Assembly: GCA_030448265.1 (NCBI GenBank)
Contig: JAUJNG010000002.1
Coordinates: 62,001-126,000, forward strand
Length of the DNA stretch: 64,000 nucleotides
Source: Abditibacterium sp.
Lineage (GTDB): Bacteria; Armatimonadota; Abditibacteriia; Abditibacteriales; Abditibacteriaceae
Direction of reading: 5' to 3'
Shown here: positions 9,972-19,467 of the stretch, in pieces
Layout of the letters: each line of letters opens with the position of its first letter
How positions within the stretch are numbered: the first letter of the stretch is position 1
Position numbers and translations under genes: made by a program
Notes under the pieces: model-generated
Told to the model about the DNA's origin: nothing
What the model saw: the letters and a program-made list of their open reading frames with translations, nothing else
Databases searched by the model: none

Positions 9972-10886
9972 ATGACTCACACCATCACCCTACTCGTCAA
10001 CGAGATGTGCCAAACGGGCGAAAATCCCTATTTCGTTGGGGAGGAAAACGCGGTTTACTGGATCGATATTCCGCCTGGCACGCTCTTCCGGCCCGACCTC
10101 GACATTCCGCGCGGCAAACTATTTCGCCTCGATTTGGAAAGCGGGCGCCACACCTTGATTTATCACGACGTGGCCATTGGCGGCTTCACACGGCAGGAGA
10201 ACGGCGATTTGCTGCTTTTTCGCGTCCACGACATCGCGCGCCTTGCGCCCAATGGAAGGGTCGAATCACTCGTGCCGTTCCACGACCAGGGCGCCAAACG
10301 CTTCAACGATGTCATCGCCGATCCGCAGGGCCGAGTTTTCGCGGGCACCATCGGGCAAAACAACCAAAGTAGCGGTTTGTATCGCGTCGAACGCGACGGG
10401 ACGATGGAATTGTTGTTTCGCGGCACCGGAGTTTCGAACGGCATGGGATTCTCGCCCGATTTGAGCCAATTTTACTGGACGGATTACACCAATAGCCGCA
10501 TTTTTCGCTTCAATTACGAGCGCGAAAGCGGCGAACTGTCGAATCGCGAACTCTGGTATCAGGCCGCGCCCGAAAATGGGCAGCCCGATGGCCTCACCGT
10601 CGATACGCAGGGCCGCATCTGGTCGGCGCATCTGGGCGCGGGCGTGTTGATGTGTTTGTCCCCCGAAGGCCGCGAAGTAGGGCGCGTTTCGATGCCGGTG
10701 CGCCGCTTGACTTCCTGCACTTTCGGTGGGCGCGAAATGGACACGCTTTTTGTCACCACGGGCCGCCAGAAAGGTTCGTCCACGCCCGACGGCAAATCCG
10801 ATGGTTCCCAGGACGGCGCACTTTTCGCCGTGCGCGTCGAAGCCAGGGGCCGCGCGGAGTTCGCGTCGCGCATTTTGAGCGGGTGA
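9972..10886 (+). CDS. SMP-30/gluconolactonase/LRE-like protein
   Basis: A 304-residue six-bladed beta-propeller of the SMP-30/gluconolactonase family. Candidate metal ligands of the family are present: Glu in TGENPYF, Asn in KRFNDVIAD, Asn in VSNGMGFSPD and Asp in GQPDGLTVD. No signal peptide is visible, so it should act in the cytoplasm, as a sugar lactonase would. Its place between two sulfatase genes, 31 bases after the broken one and 10 bases before the next, suggests it processes a sugar acid released from the same glycan; that link is inference. A different esterase activity is possible. Confidence 0.85.
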   Translation: MTHTITLLVNEMCQTGENPYFVGEENAVYWIDIPPGTLFRPDLDIPRGKLFRLDLESGRHTLIYHDVAIGGFTRQENGDLLLFRVHDIARLAPNGRVESLVPFHDQGAKRFNDVIADPQGRVFAGTIGQNNQSSGLYRVERDGTMELLFRGTGVSNGMGFSPDLSQFYWTDYTNSRIFRFNYERESGELSNRELWYQAAPENGQPDGLTVDTQGRIWSAHLGAGVLMCLSPEGREVGRVSMPVRRLTSCTFGGREMDTLFVTTGRQKGSSTPDGKSDGSQDGALFAVRVEARGRAEFASRILSG

Positions 10887-10896
10887 GAGGGTTTTT

Positions 10897-12348
10897 ATGG
10901 TTTCTTCGCCGCCGAACATTCTCGTTCTTTTCGCCGACCAACTGCGGCGCAGCGCGCTGGGCGTTTATGGCGACCCCAACGTTTCGACGCCGCACATCAA
11001 TGCCCTGGCCCAAAAGGGCGTGCGCTTTCAAAACGCCTGCTCGACTTATCCGATTTGCGTGCCGTTTCGCTTTTCGCTGATGACCGGCGAATACGCCCAT
11101 TCGCGCTTCGTCCCCGCCATCGAGTGGCGGATGTCGCCCGCCGAGCGCACTCTGGCCGACGAGTTCAACGACAACGGCTACCACACCATCTACGCCGGAA
11201 AGTGGCACCTCTACGGCGGTCATGGCGTGCTGCCAGGCGGTTCCGCGCTCAAAGCGAATCGCACGCCGGTGCCGCGCGCGCATCAGGGGCGCTGGCAGAA
11301 GTGGTTTGGCTTCGAGTTGCGTAACGATCCCTTCGACACCTGCACCTTCGAGGACGACGACCCCACGCCGCGCCCGTTGGGAAAGTATCAAACCGACGGC
11401 CTCTTCGACCTCACCATCGATTACCTGCAAAACGGGCGGCCCGACAATCGTCCCTTTTGCTGTGTGGTGTCGGTCGAGCCGCCCCATTTTCCCCTGCGCG
11501 CGCCCGAAGAACTCGAAAAACGCTGGGCGAATCGCCCGCTTCAACTGCCGCCGAATTTCGGGTTCGCGGACGAAAAACCTGCGCCAGGCCCGAAACTGGG
11601 CGAGGCCGACCGCGCCAAAGCCCTCAATGACCTGCGCCGTTATTACGCGATGATCGAGAACCTCGACGACAACGTGGGGCGCATGATGGCGTATTTGGAA
11701 TCGAGCGGACTGGCGCAAAACACGGTTGTAATTCTGTTTTCCGATCACGGGCAGATGGACGGCGCGCACGGCGAGCGCTCCATCCGCAAAGACGACCCCT
11801 ACGAAGAATCAGTGGGCGTTCCCCTGGTGGTTTTCGACCCGCGACGGCGCGAGCGAGCCGGAACCGTCATCGAAGCGCCGACTTGCACCGAAGACCTGTT
11901 TCCCACCCTTCTGGGCCTGGCCGGATGCCGCCCGCGCGATGCCAAATTGGGTCTGGACTTGGCGCCGCTCATTCGCGGTGAAGCGGAGCATCTGCCGCGC
12001 GAGGGCGTGCTGTTGGAGTTCGTCCATGACCTGAGAGACAATCCGGTGTGGGGGCCGTATCATGCGAAGTATTGGCGCGCTTTTCGCGGCCAGCGCTTCA
12101 AATACAGCGTGCTGGGCGATGTTCAAGGCGGTCATCCCTGGCAGTTTTTCGATTTGCAAAACGATCCCTACGAGATGAACAACCTCGTTGACGCTCCAGA
12201 GTGGCAGGAGCGCGTCGCCCATTTTCACCGCCTGCTGCGCGAGCGCCTGGTGGAAACCGGCGATCATTACGTCCTCCCGCCGGCTTACGGCCAGCCAGGG
12301 CTGAATCAGACGATGCCGCCAACCGCAAAAATCAACGGATTGCCGTGA
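10897..12348 (+). CDS. sulfatase without export signal, CxPFR-type active site
   Basis: A 483-residue sulfatase that starts directly with the catalytic fold (PPNILVLFADQLRRSALGVYG) and has no signal peptide, unlike the other four in the cluster. The modification motif is ICVPFRFSLMTG, in which Phe replaces the usual Ser before Arg. The rest is conserved: LFSDHGQMDGAHGERS for the second metal site, and a C-terminal YEMNNLVD segment typical of family S1. It starts 10 bases after the SMP-30-like gene, which also lacks a signal. The pair could act on imported oligosaccharides. A phosphonate or phosphodiester hydrolase in the same superfamily is a weaker alternative. Confidence 0.88.
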   Translation: MVSSPPNILVLFADQLRRSALGVYGDPNVSTPHINALAQKGVRFQNACSTYPICVPFRFSLMTGEYAHSRFVPAIEWRMSPAERTLADEFNDNGYHTIYAGKWHLYGGHGVLPGGSALKANRTPVPRAHQGRWQKWFGFELRNDPFDTCTFEDDDPTPRPLGKYQTDGLFDLTIDYLQNGRPDNRPFCCVVSVEPPHFPLRAPEELEKRWANRPLQLPPNFGFADEKPAPGPKLGEADRAKALNDLRRYYAMIENLDDNVGRMMAYLESSGLAQNTVVILFSDHGQMDGAHGERSIRKDDPYEESVGVPLVVFDPRRRERAGTVIEAPTCTEDLFPTLLGLAGCRPRDAKLGLDLAPLIRGEAEHLPREGVLLEFVHDLRDNPVWGPYHAKYWRAFRGQRFKYSVLGDVQGGHPWQFFDLQNDPYEMNNLVDAPEWQERVAHFHRLLRERLVETGDHYVLPPAYGQPGLNQTMPPTAKINGLP

Positions 12349-12382
12349 AAGCACGCTTTTGCTCTCGCGCCCGCAACTCCAC

Positions 12383-14467
12383 ATGACACCGCTCCACTCG
12401 GCCTCCACACCGTCCGTCTCAATCGACACCGCGCGAGTGGAAGACGGCTCCCAGGCTTCGGCGCGCCGCGGCATAACGCTTCGCACCGTATTATTGTGCC
12501 TCTCTCTGGCCCTCCTGTTCGGTTTTCTCAGCCCGATTATCGACCACAAGCTCTTCAACACCTTTCTGGGCGCGACTCACCTGCCCCCAGGCGCTATCGC
12601 CGCGCTTTTATTTTTGCTGCTGGTCGTCAATCCGCTTCTGGGCCTCGCTTCGCGCCGTCTCCAGTTTTCGCAGGACGAATCGCTCACGGTTTATATCACC
12701 TGTCTCTTTTCCTGCCTGGTGCCAGGACACGGCGCCGAAAACCTCTTCGTTTCCAACCTGCTGGCGCCTTTTTACTACGCCACGCGCGAAAACAAGTGGC
12801 TCGACACCCTGCTCCCCAATCTGCCCGAGTGGATAACGCCCGCGCTGTCCAACGGCGGTGGCTACGACGAGGCTAGCAAAGCAGTTGTGGACGGCTGGTA
12901 TAACGGCCTGCCCGCCGGCGAAGCGATTCCCTGGGGCGCCTGGCTCGTCCCGCTCGCGGCGTGGAGCGCGCTCATTTTCGCGTCCTACCTCATGCTGGCG
13001 TGTCTGGGCGTCATCCTGCGCGCGCAGTGGGCGCAGCGCGAGGCGCTTTCCTTTCCCCTTTTGCGCCTGCCCATCGAGATGACGCAAGACCTCGATATCG
13101 GCGGGCGTTCGCCCCGCGCGGCGTTTTTTCGAAGTCCCATGATGTGGAGCGGCTTCGCGGTCGCCGTAGCGATTCAGATCTTCAACGGCCTCAATTTTTA
13201 CTTCCCCGACGTGCCCGCCATTCCGCTCGGCATCGACACCACAGCCCTGCTCACCGAGGCGCCCTGGAACCAGATCGGCAAGGTTGATCTGCGGGTGTGG
13301 CCGATGGCGGTGGGCATCACCTATTTGCTGACGGCGGAAGTCTCGTTTTCGCTGTGGTTCTTTTACTGGCTGCTCAAGTTGCAGTTCATCGTGGCGTATT
13401 CGCTGGGCTATGTGCCGGCGATTTTGCCCTCGCCGATTGGCTGGATCGGGCCGGCGACGCGCACTTTCGCGTCGTCGCAGCAGGTTGGCGCCTTTTTGAC
13501 TTTCGCGCTTATCCTGCTGTGGACGGGACGCGAACATTTCCGCCACGTCGCGCGCCGCGCCTTCGGTCTGGCGCGACCAACGGACATCGAAAAGAGCGAG
13601 GCGATGTCGTATCCGCTCGCGTTCTGGGGCTTCGCGGCGTCGTTTGCCTTCCTCATCGCATGGAGCGTGGCGGCGGGCGTGCGGCTCGACATCGCGCTGG
13701 GCATCTGGCTCTCTTATCTCGCGGTGGCGATTGTCCTCACGCGCATGGTCGTCGAGGCCGGACTGCTCTTTGTGCAGCCTGGGTGGACGCCGCTCGGTTC
13801 TCTGGCGCAGGTGGTGGGAACCGGCGCCTATCTTTCGCCTTCGAGCGTGGTGCCTGGCGCGTTGCTGCAAGGCTCGCTGATGACCGATCTGCGCGCCTTT
13901 TTGCTGCCCTCGTTCGTGCAAAGCTTCAAACTCGCCCACGACCGCAAGCTGCCCGCGCGACCGCTTCTGGCGCTGATTTTCGTCTGCATCGTCCTCACTT
14001 TTGGCCTGAGCGTGTGGCAGCACATTCGCCTGGGCTACCAGGGCGGCGGCGGGCTCAGCTTCGCCCACACCTGGTGGATTACCAAAGGCGCGACCAACTC
14101 GGTCGTCGCGGCGCGCGAGCTGACGCGCGAAGCGATGCCGGCGTCGGCGACAAATGCACTGTGGGTGATGGTGGGCGGCGGCCTGACGTGGGCGCTGATG
14201 CTGGCGCGCTCGCGTCTGGCGTGGTTCCCGCTTCATCCAGTGGGCTACCTGGTGGGACTGACGGGGCCGATCAACACGTTTTGGTTTTCGATTTTTGTGG
14301 GCTGGCTTTGCAAGGTGACCATCACCCGCTTTGGCGGCACCGAAACCTATCGCAAAACCACGCCGCTTTTTCTGGGCCTCGCGCTGGGCGATGTCGCCAT
14401 GATGGTGTTGTGGCTTGCCATCGACGGCTGGCAGGGCCGCACCAAGCATCCGCTTATGCCAGGATAG
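12383..14467 (+). CDS. large polytopic membrane protein, DUF6785/DUF6784-like
   Basis: About 694 residues with a dozen or so hydrophobic segments (for example VLLCLSLALLFGFLSPI near 40, AIAALLFLLLVVNPLLGL near 80, TYLLTAEVSFSLWFFYWLL near 310). ATG 12383 is preferred over the upstream TTG at 12359. The HGAENLFVSNLLAPFYYA and REALSFPLLRLPIEMT stretches recall the DUF6785 group found in Armatimonadota and Planctomycetes next to carbohydrate genes, distantly like oligopeptide-transporter folds. Being last in the sulfatase run, it may be the importer of a degradation product. Function is unproven; I assign only the family resemblance. Confidence 0.7.
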   Translation: MTPLHSASTPSVSIDTARVEDGSQASARRGITLRTVLLCLSLALLFGFLSPIIDHKLFNTFLGATHLPPGAIAALLFLLLVVNPLLGLASRRLQFSQDESLTVYITCLFSCLVPGHGAENLFVSNLLAPFYYATRENKWLDTLLPNLPEWITPALSNGGGYDEASKAVVDGWYNGLPAGEAIPWGAWLVPLAAWSALIFASYLMLACLGVILRAQWAQREALSFPLLRLPIEMTQDLDIGGRSPRAAFFRSPMMWSGFAVAVAIQIFNGLNFYFPDVPAIPLGIDTTALLTEAPWNQIGKVDLRVWPMAVGITYLLTAEVSFSLWFFYWLLKLQFIVAYSLGYVPAILPSPIGWIGPATRTFASSQQVGAFLTFALILLWTGREHFRHVARRAFGLARPTDIEKSEAMSYPLAFWGFAASFAFLIAWSVAAGVRLDIALGIWLSYLAVAIVLTRMVVEAGLLFVQPGWTPLGSLAQVVGTGAYLSPSSVVPGALLQGSLMTDLRAFLLPSFVQSFKLAHDRKLPARPLLALIFVCIVLTFGLSVWQHIRLGYQGGGGLSFAHTWWITKGATNSVVAARELTREAMPASATNALWVMVGGGLTWALMLARSRLAWFPLHPVGYLVGLTGPINTFWFSIFVGWLCKVTITRFGGTETYRKTTPLFLGLALGDVAMMVLWLAIDGWQGRTKHPLMPG

Positions 14468-14559
14468 ACGAGCAAGGGAAGGCGTCCCATCCGGCGTGGT
14501 TTGGGGCCTTTTGTAGCGATATTGAATGGCAACGCGACTTTTCTATCGGGCGATTGGAA

Positions 14560-16872
14560 CTACTTTGCTTTCAAGGCTTTTTGGTTTGAACCGTCATCTG
14601 AATCGCCGCTGTCCATATAGGCTCCGTATTGACGATAACCGTAGTAGTTGTATGCGTAATAACCCTCGGTGCCGGTCGAAACTTTGGTGAGAACAACCCC
14701 CAGCACTTCTCCCCCGCCCTGCATCAGCAGATCGACGGCGTGTCCCACTTCACGCTTGGCCGCGTCGCGGGCCGAAACCGTCAGGAGGGTGCCGTCAACC
14801 CAGGTGGCGATCAGGCGCGCATCGGCCATGCCCAGCATTGGAGGCGTATCAATCACGATCAGATCAACGTCTTTCGCCAGTTCATCAATGATGGCACGTG
14901 CACTCTGCGAGTTGAGCAATCGAAAAGGGTTGGGCGGCACGGGGCCAGCAGTTAGGACGCGCAGACCGGCCACAGAGGTATCCTGCAAAGCCTCATCCAG
15001 CGAGCAGCGGCTGGCAGCCACGCTGGAAAAACCCACTTTGTTGGAGAGCCCACACAGCGAGTGGATGGTGGGGCGGCGCAAATCCAGATCGACGAGGATC
15101 ACTCGCTCCCCATCGATGGCGGCAGCGACGGCGAGGTTGAACGCCGTGTTCGACTTGCCTTCATGGGGCACGCTCGATGTCACCACCAGAGAGCGAATCG
15201 GCTTGTCCACCGCAGAAAAGGCGATGCTGGCGCGCAGCATCCGAAAACTTTCCAGAAGCGGCGAAGTCTTGCCGATTTTTTGCCCCTCGCTTGGCATCAG
15301 ACTTAACTCTTCGCTGTGACGGGCAAAGGGAACATGCGCCAAAACCGGCAGTCCGGTGACGCGCAGCGCTTCCTCATCCGAATAGATGCGATTATCGAGC
15401 ATATCCAGAATCAGCGCCATCCCCAAAGCTCCCAGCAGACCTAAAACCGTCGCGTAAAGCATCAGTTTCTTTTTGTTTGGAGCGATGGGGGCCGTCGGCA
15501 CATCGGCAGCGAAAACGAGGCGAGCATCGGCGACTTTGGCCTGTTCACCGATTTTGAGACCCTGCAAACGCTGATTGAGGCTTTGATAGGCGTCCTGCAG
15601 AACCTGGGTTTCGGTCACAAGCTGGGTGTAAAGGAGCTCTTTTTCCGGCAGTTGGGCCAGGGCTCTGCGCGCGGCTTCCGCCTGCTGCCGCAGTGCCGCG
15701 TTTCTGGCGTCCAGCGACCACAACTGTGTCTGGGTCGCTGCCGCCTCGCTCGCCAGAGGAGCGCGCTTGGGATCGGGCTGCCAGCCGCTCACCAGAGTTT
15801 TGGCTTCGCGCGCCAGACGGTCTTCGAGCGCCCTGATCTGAGAATCGATACCGGTAACTTTGTAACTCGTCTCTTTGTAGTCTCGCACTGTGGCAGTGCG
15901 CTCCAGTTGAAGTCGAGTCAGTTGGTCCTGCAAACCCGCCACCACCGGATTGCGCTGGATGCCCGTGGGCACCACCCGATTGGCGGGCAGGCGCGACAGC
16001 AAAGTTTGCAAACCCTTCAGCCTGGCATCCGTTGCGGCGCGCTCGGACTGAGTTTCGGCCACTGCTTCTTGAATTCGCGCTACCTTGGTGCCAAGGGCTG
16101 TAGCTTCGTCGGAAATGCTGACGATCTGGTATTTCTGTTTGAATTCTTTTAACTCGGTTTGAGCTTCCAGAGAACGCTTGCGAACCGACTCCAACTGGTT
16201 TTCGACATATTTGACGGCGCCTCTGCTGTTGGAGCGGTTTTTCTCCAGGCTGGCGGCGATATATTCGTTGCAAATCGCGTTGGAAAGGGCGGCAGCCGCC
16301 TTGGGATCATAGCTTTGCACCCCGACCGCAACCAAGTTGGTGGTGCTGACCTGCGCCACGCCAACGGGCGCGAAATCGCGCAACGCCGCTTGAACCTCAG
16401 GTTTGAGCGTTTTTATCGCGCGGTTGTGAAACGCCCCACTGCGCAAAGTCTCGATTTGCGTGTCGATGGAAACCGACTGCTTGGAATTTAAAAAAGTTTC
16501 CATTCCAGGGATCTCGGCGGCGGCGTCATTGCGCTGGGCCGCAGTCAATTCCACTGTCGCCATGGCCTGATAGATGGGCTTGGTGAAAAAAATCGTCGCC
16601 AGGCCCATCAAAATCGCGCTGAACAGCACGGCAAGCATAGCCGGCCACCGGCGCAAAACGATACCGATCAAACGATGGATATCGAAGCCTTCGGTTTCAG
16701 ATGGCGGGTAAGACGACGCACTGGGATAGCCCCTGGCCCCAGAGCCCGAAGGCGCCGTTTCCAGTTCTTTGCGGCCATCGACAACACTTAAGCTGGTTTC
16801 GGGCGCCGCTCCGTTGGAAGCGTTGCCCGCAGGCCGGTTGTGGTGCGGATCGGGAAGGGAAGAATAATTCAA
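14560..16872 (-). CDS. polysaccharide biosynthesis tyrosine autokinase (Wzz domain plus BY-kinase)
   Basis: A 770-residue protein that couples the chain-length regulator and kinase parts of bacterial tyrosine kinases. After a Ser/Pro-rich leader, the first membrane segment is near residues 78-97, followed by a Wzz-type coiled-coil periplasmic region, a second segment (LMLYATVLGLLGALGMALIL), then the kinase: Walker A SSVPHEGKSNTAFN, Walker A' VILVDLDLRRP and Walker B DLIVIDTPPML. The C-terminus carries the expected Tyr cluster (GYYAYNYYGYRQYGAY) for autophosphorylation. It acts at the inner membrane with the export protein encoded just upstream (start at 18938). It is convergent with the preceding membrane-protein gene. 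Confidence 0.93.
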   Translation of the reverse strand: MNYSSLPDPHHNRPAGNASNGAAPETSLSVVDGRKELETAPSGSGARGYPSASSYPPSETEGFDIHRLIGIVLRRWPAMLAVLFSAILMGLATIFFTKPIYQAMATVELTAAQRNDAAAEIPGMETFLNSKQSVSIDTQIETLRSGAFHNRAIKTLKPEVQAALRDFAPVGVAQVSTTNLVAVGVQSYDPKAAAALSNAICNEYIAASLEKNRSNSRGAVKYVENQLESVRKRSLEAQTELKEFKQKYQIVSISDEATALGTKVARIQEAVAETQSERAATDARLKGLQTLLSRLPANRVVPTGIQRNPVVAGLQDQLTRLQLERTATVRDYKETSYKVTGIDSQIRALEDRLAREAKTLVSGWQPDPKRAPLASEAAATQTQLWSLDARNAALRQQAEAARRALAQLPEKELLYTQLVTETQVLQDAYQSLNQRLQGLKIGEQAKVADARLVFAADVPTAPIAPNKKKLMLYATVLGLLGALGMALILDMLDNRIYSDEEALRVTGLPVLAHVPFARHSEELSLMPSEGQKIGKTSPLLESFRMLRASIAFSAVDKPIRSLVVTSSVPHEGKSNTAFNLAVAAAIDGERVILVDLDLRRPTIHSLCGLSNKVGFSSVAASRCSLDEALQDTSVAGLRVLTAGPVPPNPFRLLNSQSARAIIDELAKDVDLIVIDTPPMLGMADARLIATWVDGTLLTVSARDAAKREVGHAVDLLMQGGGEVLGVVLTKVSTGTEGYYAYNYYGYRQYGAYMDSGDSDDGSNQKALKAK

Positions 16873-16916
16873 GGTGAACTCCGTGAATGGTTTTGAAATC
16901 TGGAAGGGTTCAGTTT

Positions 16917-18938
16917 TTAAAAACCGAAAATTGATCTCCCCGCCTGGAGAAGGCTCAAACCGCTCAAAACCGAACTCAGTTTCGACTGTTGAACCTTGCC
17001 CTGAGGCACATAAACCACATCGCCATTGCTGAGAGGCTCGTCGATGGTAAATTGGCCTTCCGCAATCCGATTCACCGGAATAATGCGTTTATTGACCCCG
17101 CCATCACTCGTGCGGCGCAAAATCGCCACTTCCTGCAGTTTCGCGCCGCTAACGGCGCCGCCCGCCATCAGCAGGGCGTCTCCCACCGTGAGGGTGCCGT
17201 TTTCCGGAATCGGGTAATAACCAGGAGTGGCGACCGCATTCATCACCAGCACCCGATTGGGATTGCGCGGCACGATGACCAGATCGCCCTCTTGAAGGTC
17301 AACCGGAACGCGCACGCCTTCAATTTTCTCGGCCTGTGCCAGATCGGTTTTGAGAGCGCGAGAGACATCCACGACAACCGAAGTGCCGTCGCGCCGCACC
17401 ACGTTCACCTGTTTGAGAGCCGCCGTGCGGTTGGGGCCGCCGGCGCGCAGCAAAACTTCGACAATGCCGTCTTCCTCTCTCATCTGGTATTCGCCTGGCT
17501 TTTCGACTTCGCCCGAAACAAACACGGCGCTGGCCGCTTGAGGGTTGGCCATCACCAGATCGCCATCCTGGAGGCTCACGTTCTGGCCCAGATCGCGCAG
17601 CCCAATCAGCGCCACGGGGTCGATGTTGAGAACCACTTGCCGTCCGTTGCTCTGGCGCAGGATATTGAGACGGGTTTCATCCGGTTTGGAGGTCAGCCCG
17701 CCCGCCTTGAAGATGGCATCGAGCAAAGTGGCCTCTTTTTTGAGGTTGACCTCGCCAGGACGCGCGAAAGTGCCCGCGATTTTCACTTTGGGGCCTTCCA
17801 GGGGGCTGACGAGCAAAATATCGCCGTTTTGCAGCTCTAAATCGGACGCCGGATCGTAGGTCGCTTTTTCGATGTTGACAGGGATTTCTTCGGCTCCGCG
17901 ACGAATCGAAACCACGACCTGATCCGGCGGAGCGGTCAAGCCGCCCGCCGCCAAAAGCGCGCGCAAAGTGCCAGTTTTCCCTTCCAGGGTGTGACTGCCC
18001 TGCCCTTTCACCAGGTCGTGAAAGGAAACCACCGAAATCATGGTGCGAATCGCTTTGACGTTGAGTAGGTCGCCGTTTTTGAGTTCGACGTTGCTTTTTT
18101 CGTTGGGATTATTGAAGGCATCTGCGGCGGAGATGGGAATTCTCTGGCTACCGCGCACCAAAGTGATTTCGGTGGTTTCCGGCTTCTGCGGCAGCCCGCC
18201 CGCCGCAAGAATGGCGTTGAGCAAACGGGGCTGGCGACGCAGCATCACCAGTCCAGGCGTTTTGACATCGCCCATCACGGTAATCAAGCGGCTTGGAAAC
18301 GGCTTGAGGCTGATGGTGTCGCCTTTTTGAAGCCTGAAGTTCGCCGCGCTCTGGGATGAGGCGACGATTTTGGCCAGTTCCAGCTTCTGCGGCGCGCCCT
18401 GGCGGCGCTTGAACGTCGCAACGATGTCTTCGACGGGCACAGTCAAGCCGCCCGCCGCGTCGATGGCATCCCCGATGCGCCAGCCATTGACCAGATCGAG
18501 CGGCCCAGGTTTGGTCACAGCGCCGATCAGGGTGACCTGGCGCGGCTTGGAGCGAACCAGAGTCACGCTCACCTGCGGCTGGCGCAGTTGGGTGGCATAA
18601 GCCGCAGTGATGAGTTTTTGCGCCTGCGCCATTGATTTACCCGACACCAGAACATTGCCCACGACCGGCAGGGTGATTTTTCCGGCTTCATTGATGGTCA
18701 GAGCCGCCCCATTCATCTCCGGATGATTGGCGACCGCAACGGCCAGCACATCTCCTGGCTCCAAGGGGAAATCGAACGAGGATTGTGTCGCGGATTGTGC
18801 CCGCGCCCCACCGGTTTGAGGCGGAGCTGGCGCGATTTGGGCTTGAACCGCGGGGACTATTGCCACGAAAGCGGCCACAACGCAGCTGGAAAAGGAGCGG
18901 CGCGCTTGGAACGAGAATTGTTTTTGAACGGCTTGCAT
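16917..18938 (-). CDS. polysaccharide export protein with multiple SLBB domains
   Basis: A 673-residue protein. ATG at 18938 gives a signal peptide (RRSFSSCVVAAFVAIVPAVQAQ); the longer upstream reading has none. A Poly_export domain follows (FDFPLEPGDVLAVAVANHP to about residue 140), then roughly seven SLBB repeats, each with the GAVTKPGPLDL, GDVKTPGLVML, GTFARPGEVNL, GEVEKPGEYQM type turn. Ordinary Wza proteins have two or three SLBB domains, so this is a long form. It should build the periplasmic or outer-membrane conduit for the polysaccharide and pairs with the tyrosine autokinase 44 bases downstream. Confidence 0.92.
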   Translation of the reverse strand: MQAVQKQFSFQARRSFSSCVVAAFVAIVPAVQAQIAPAPPQTGGARAQSATQSSFDFPLEPGDVLAVAVANHPEMNGAALTINEAGKITLPVVGNVLVSGKSMAQAQKLITAAYATQLRQPQVSVTLVRSKPRQVTLIGAVTKPGPLDLVNGWRIGDAIDAAGGLTVPVEDIVATFKRRQGAPQKLELAKIVASSQSAANFRLQKGDTISLKPFPSRLITVMGDVKTPGLVMLRRQPRLLNAILAAGGLPQKPETTEITLVRGSQRIPISAADAFNNPNEKSNVELKNGDLLNVKAIRTMISVVSFHDLVKGQGSHTLEGKTGTLRALLAAGGLTAPPDQVVVSIRRGAEEIPVNIEKATYDPASDLELQNGDILLVSPLEGPKVKIAGTFARPGEVNLKKEATLLDAIFKAGGLTSKPDETRLNILRQSNGRQVVLNIDPVALIGLRDLGQNVSLQDGDLVMANPQAASAVFVSGEVEKPGEYQMREEDGIVEVLLRAGGPNRTAALKQVNVVRRDGTSVVVDVSRALKTDLAQAEKIEGVRVPVDLQEGDLVIVPRNPNRVLVMNAVATPGYYPIPENGTLTVGDALLMAGGAVSGAKLQEVAILRRTSDGGVNKRIIPVNRIAEGQFTIDEPLSNGDVVYVPQGKVQQSKLSSVLSGLSLLQAGRSIFGF

Positions 18939-19129
18939 AGGGAACAGACAGCAGGTTTTGGATTCAAATCGAAAATGAGGTGGCCAAGAATGGACTGAGA
19001 ACTCAAGTGATCTGCAATCCGCAGTGTGCCACAATCCAACTTAGCGGGCTCTTGACAGTGAAAAACCGACTTGGTTCACATTTCGACATTTCTTCACTCC
19101 TGTAGTTCCCTGCGCCGTGAGTTTCCACT

Positions 19130-19467
19130 TAAAGCGATTCTGGTTTGAGCGGATCCACGCTTGTTGGTAGGGACATGGCCTGCCATGTCCTTCGACAGCG
19201 TAAGAAGCACCACAAGGACATGGCCTGCCACTTAATATGTGACTTGTTTTTGGTCTTTTGCGCCTGTCATTCTCATTCCGAGGGAGCCTCAGCGACCGAG
19301 GAATCAGCCGCAATTTCCACTCATTTGTGCCGAAATGGGTGGAGGCTGAGACCGATTCCTCGTCGTGCCTCCTCGGAATGACAGACTCTCACGCTCCACA
19401 ACAAGTCACACATTAGGTGGCAGGCCATGTCCCTACAAACCTGTCATTTCATTGGAGAACCGTTTTA
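19130..19467. repeat. composite element: family B repeat with another palindrome nested inside
   Basis: Fills most of the 526-base gap between the SLBB gene and the membrane/TPR gene. The outer ends match family B: AAAGCGATTCTGGTTTGAG at 19131-19149 and, inverted, AACGGTTCTCCAATGAAAT at 19464-19446, each followed by a GTAGGGACATGGCCTGCCA segment. Between them a second inverted repeat runs from GTCATTCTCATTCCGAGG near 19267 to CCTCGGAATGAC near 19382. The right end supplies the TAA stop of the membrane/TPR gene (19465-19467). Confidence 0.8.

Noticed and set aside
12608-14449. Long - strand reading frame (613 codons) under the membrane protein
   Set aside because: The product would be extremely rich in Arg, His and Gln, the usual mirror of hydrophobic membrane-protein codons.
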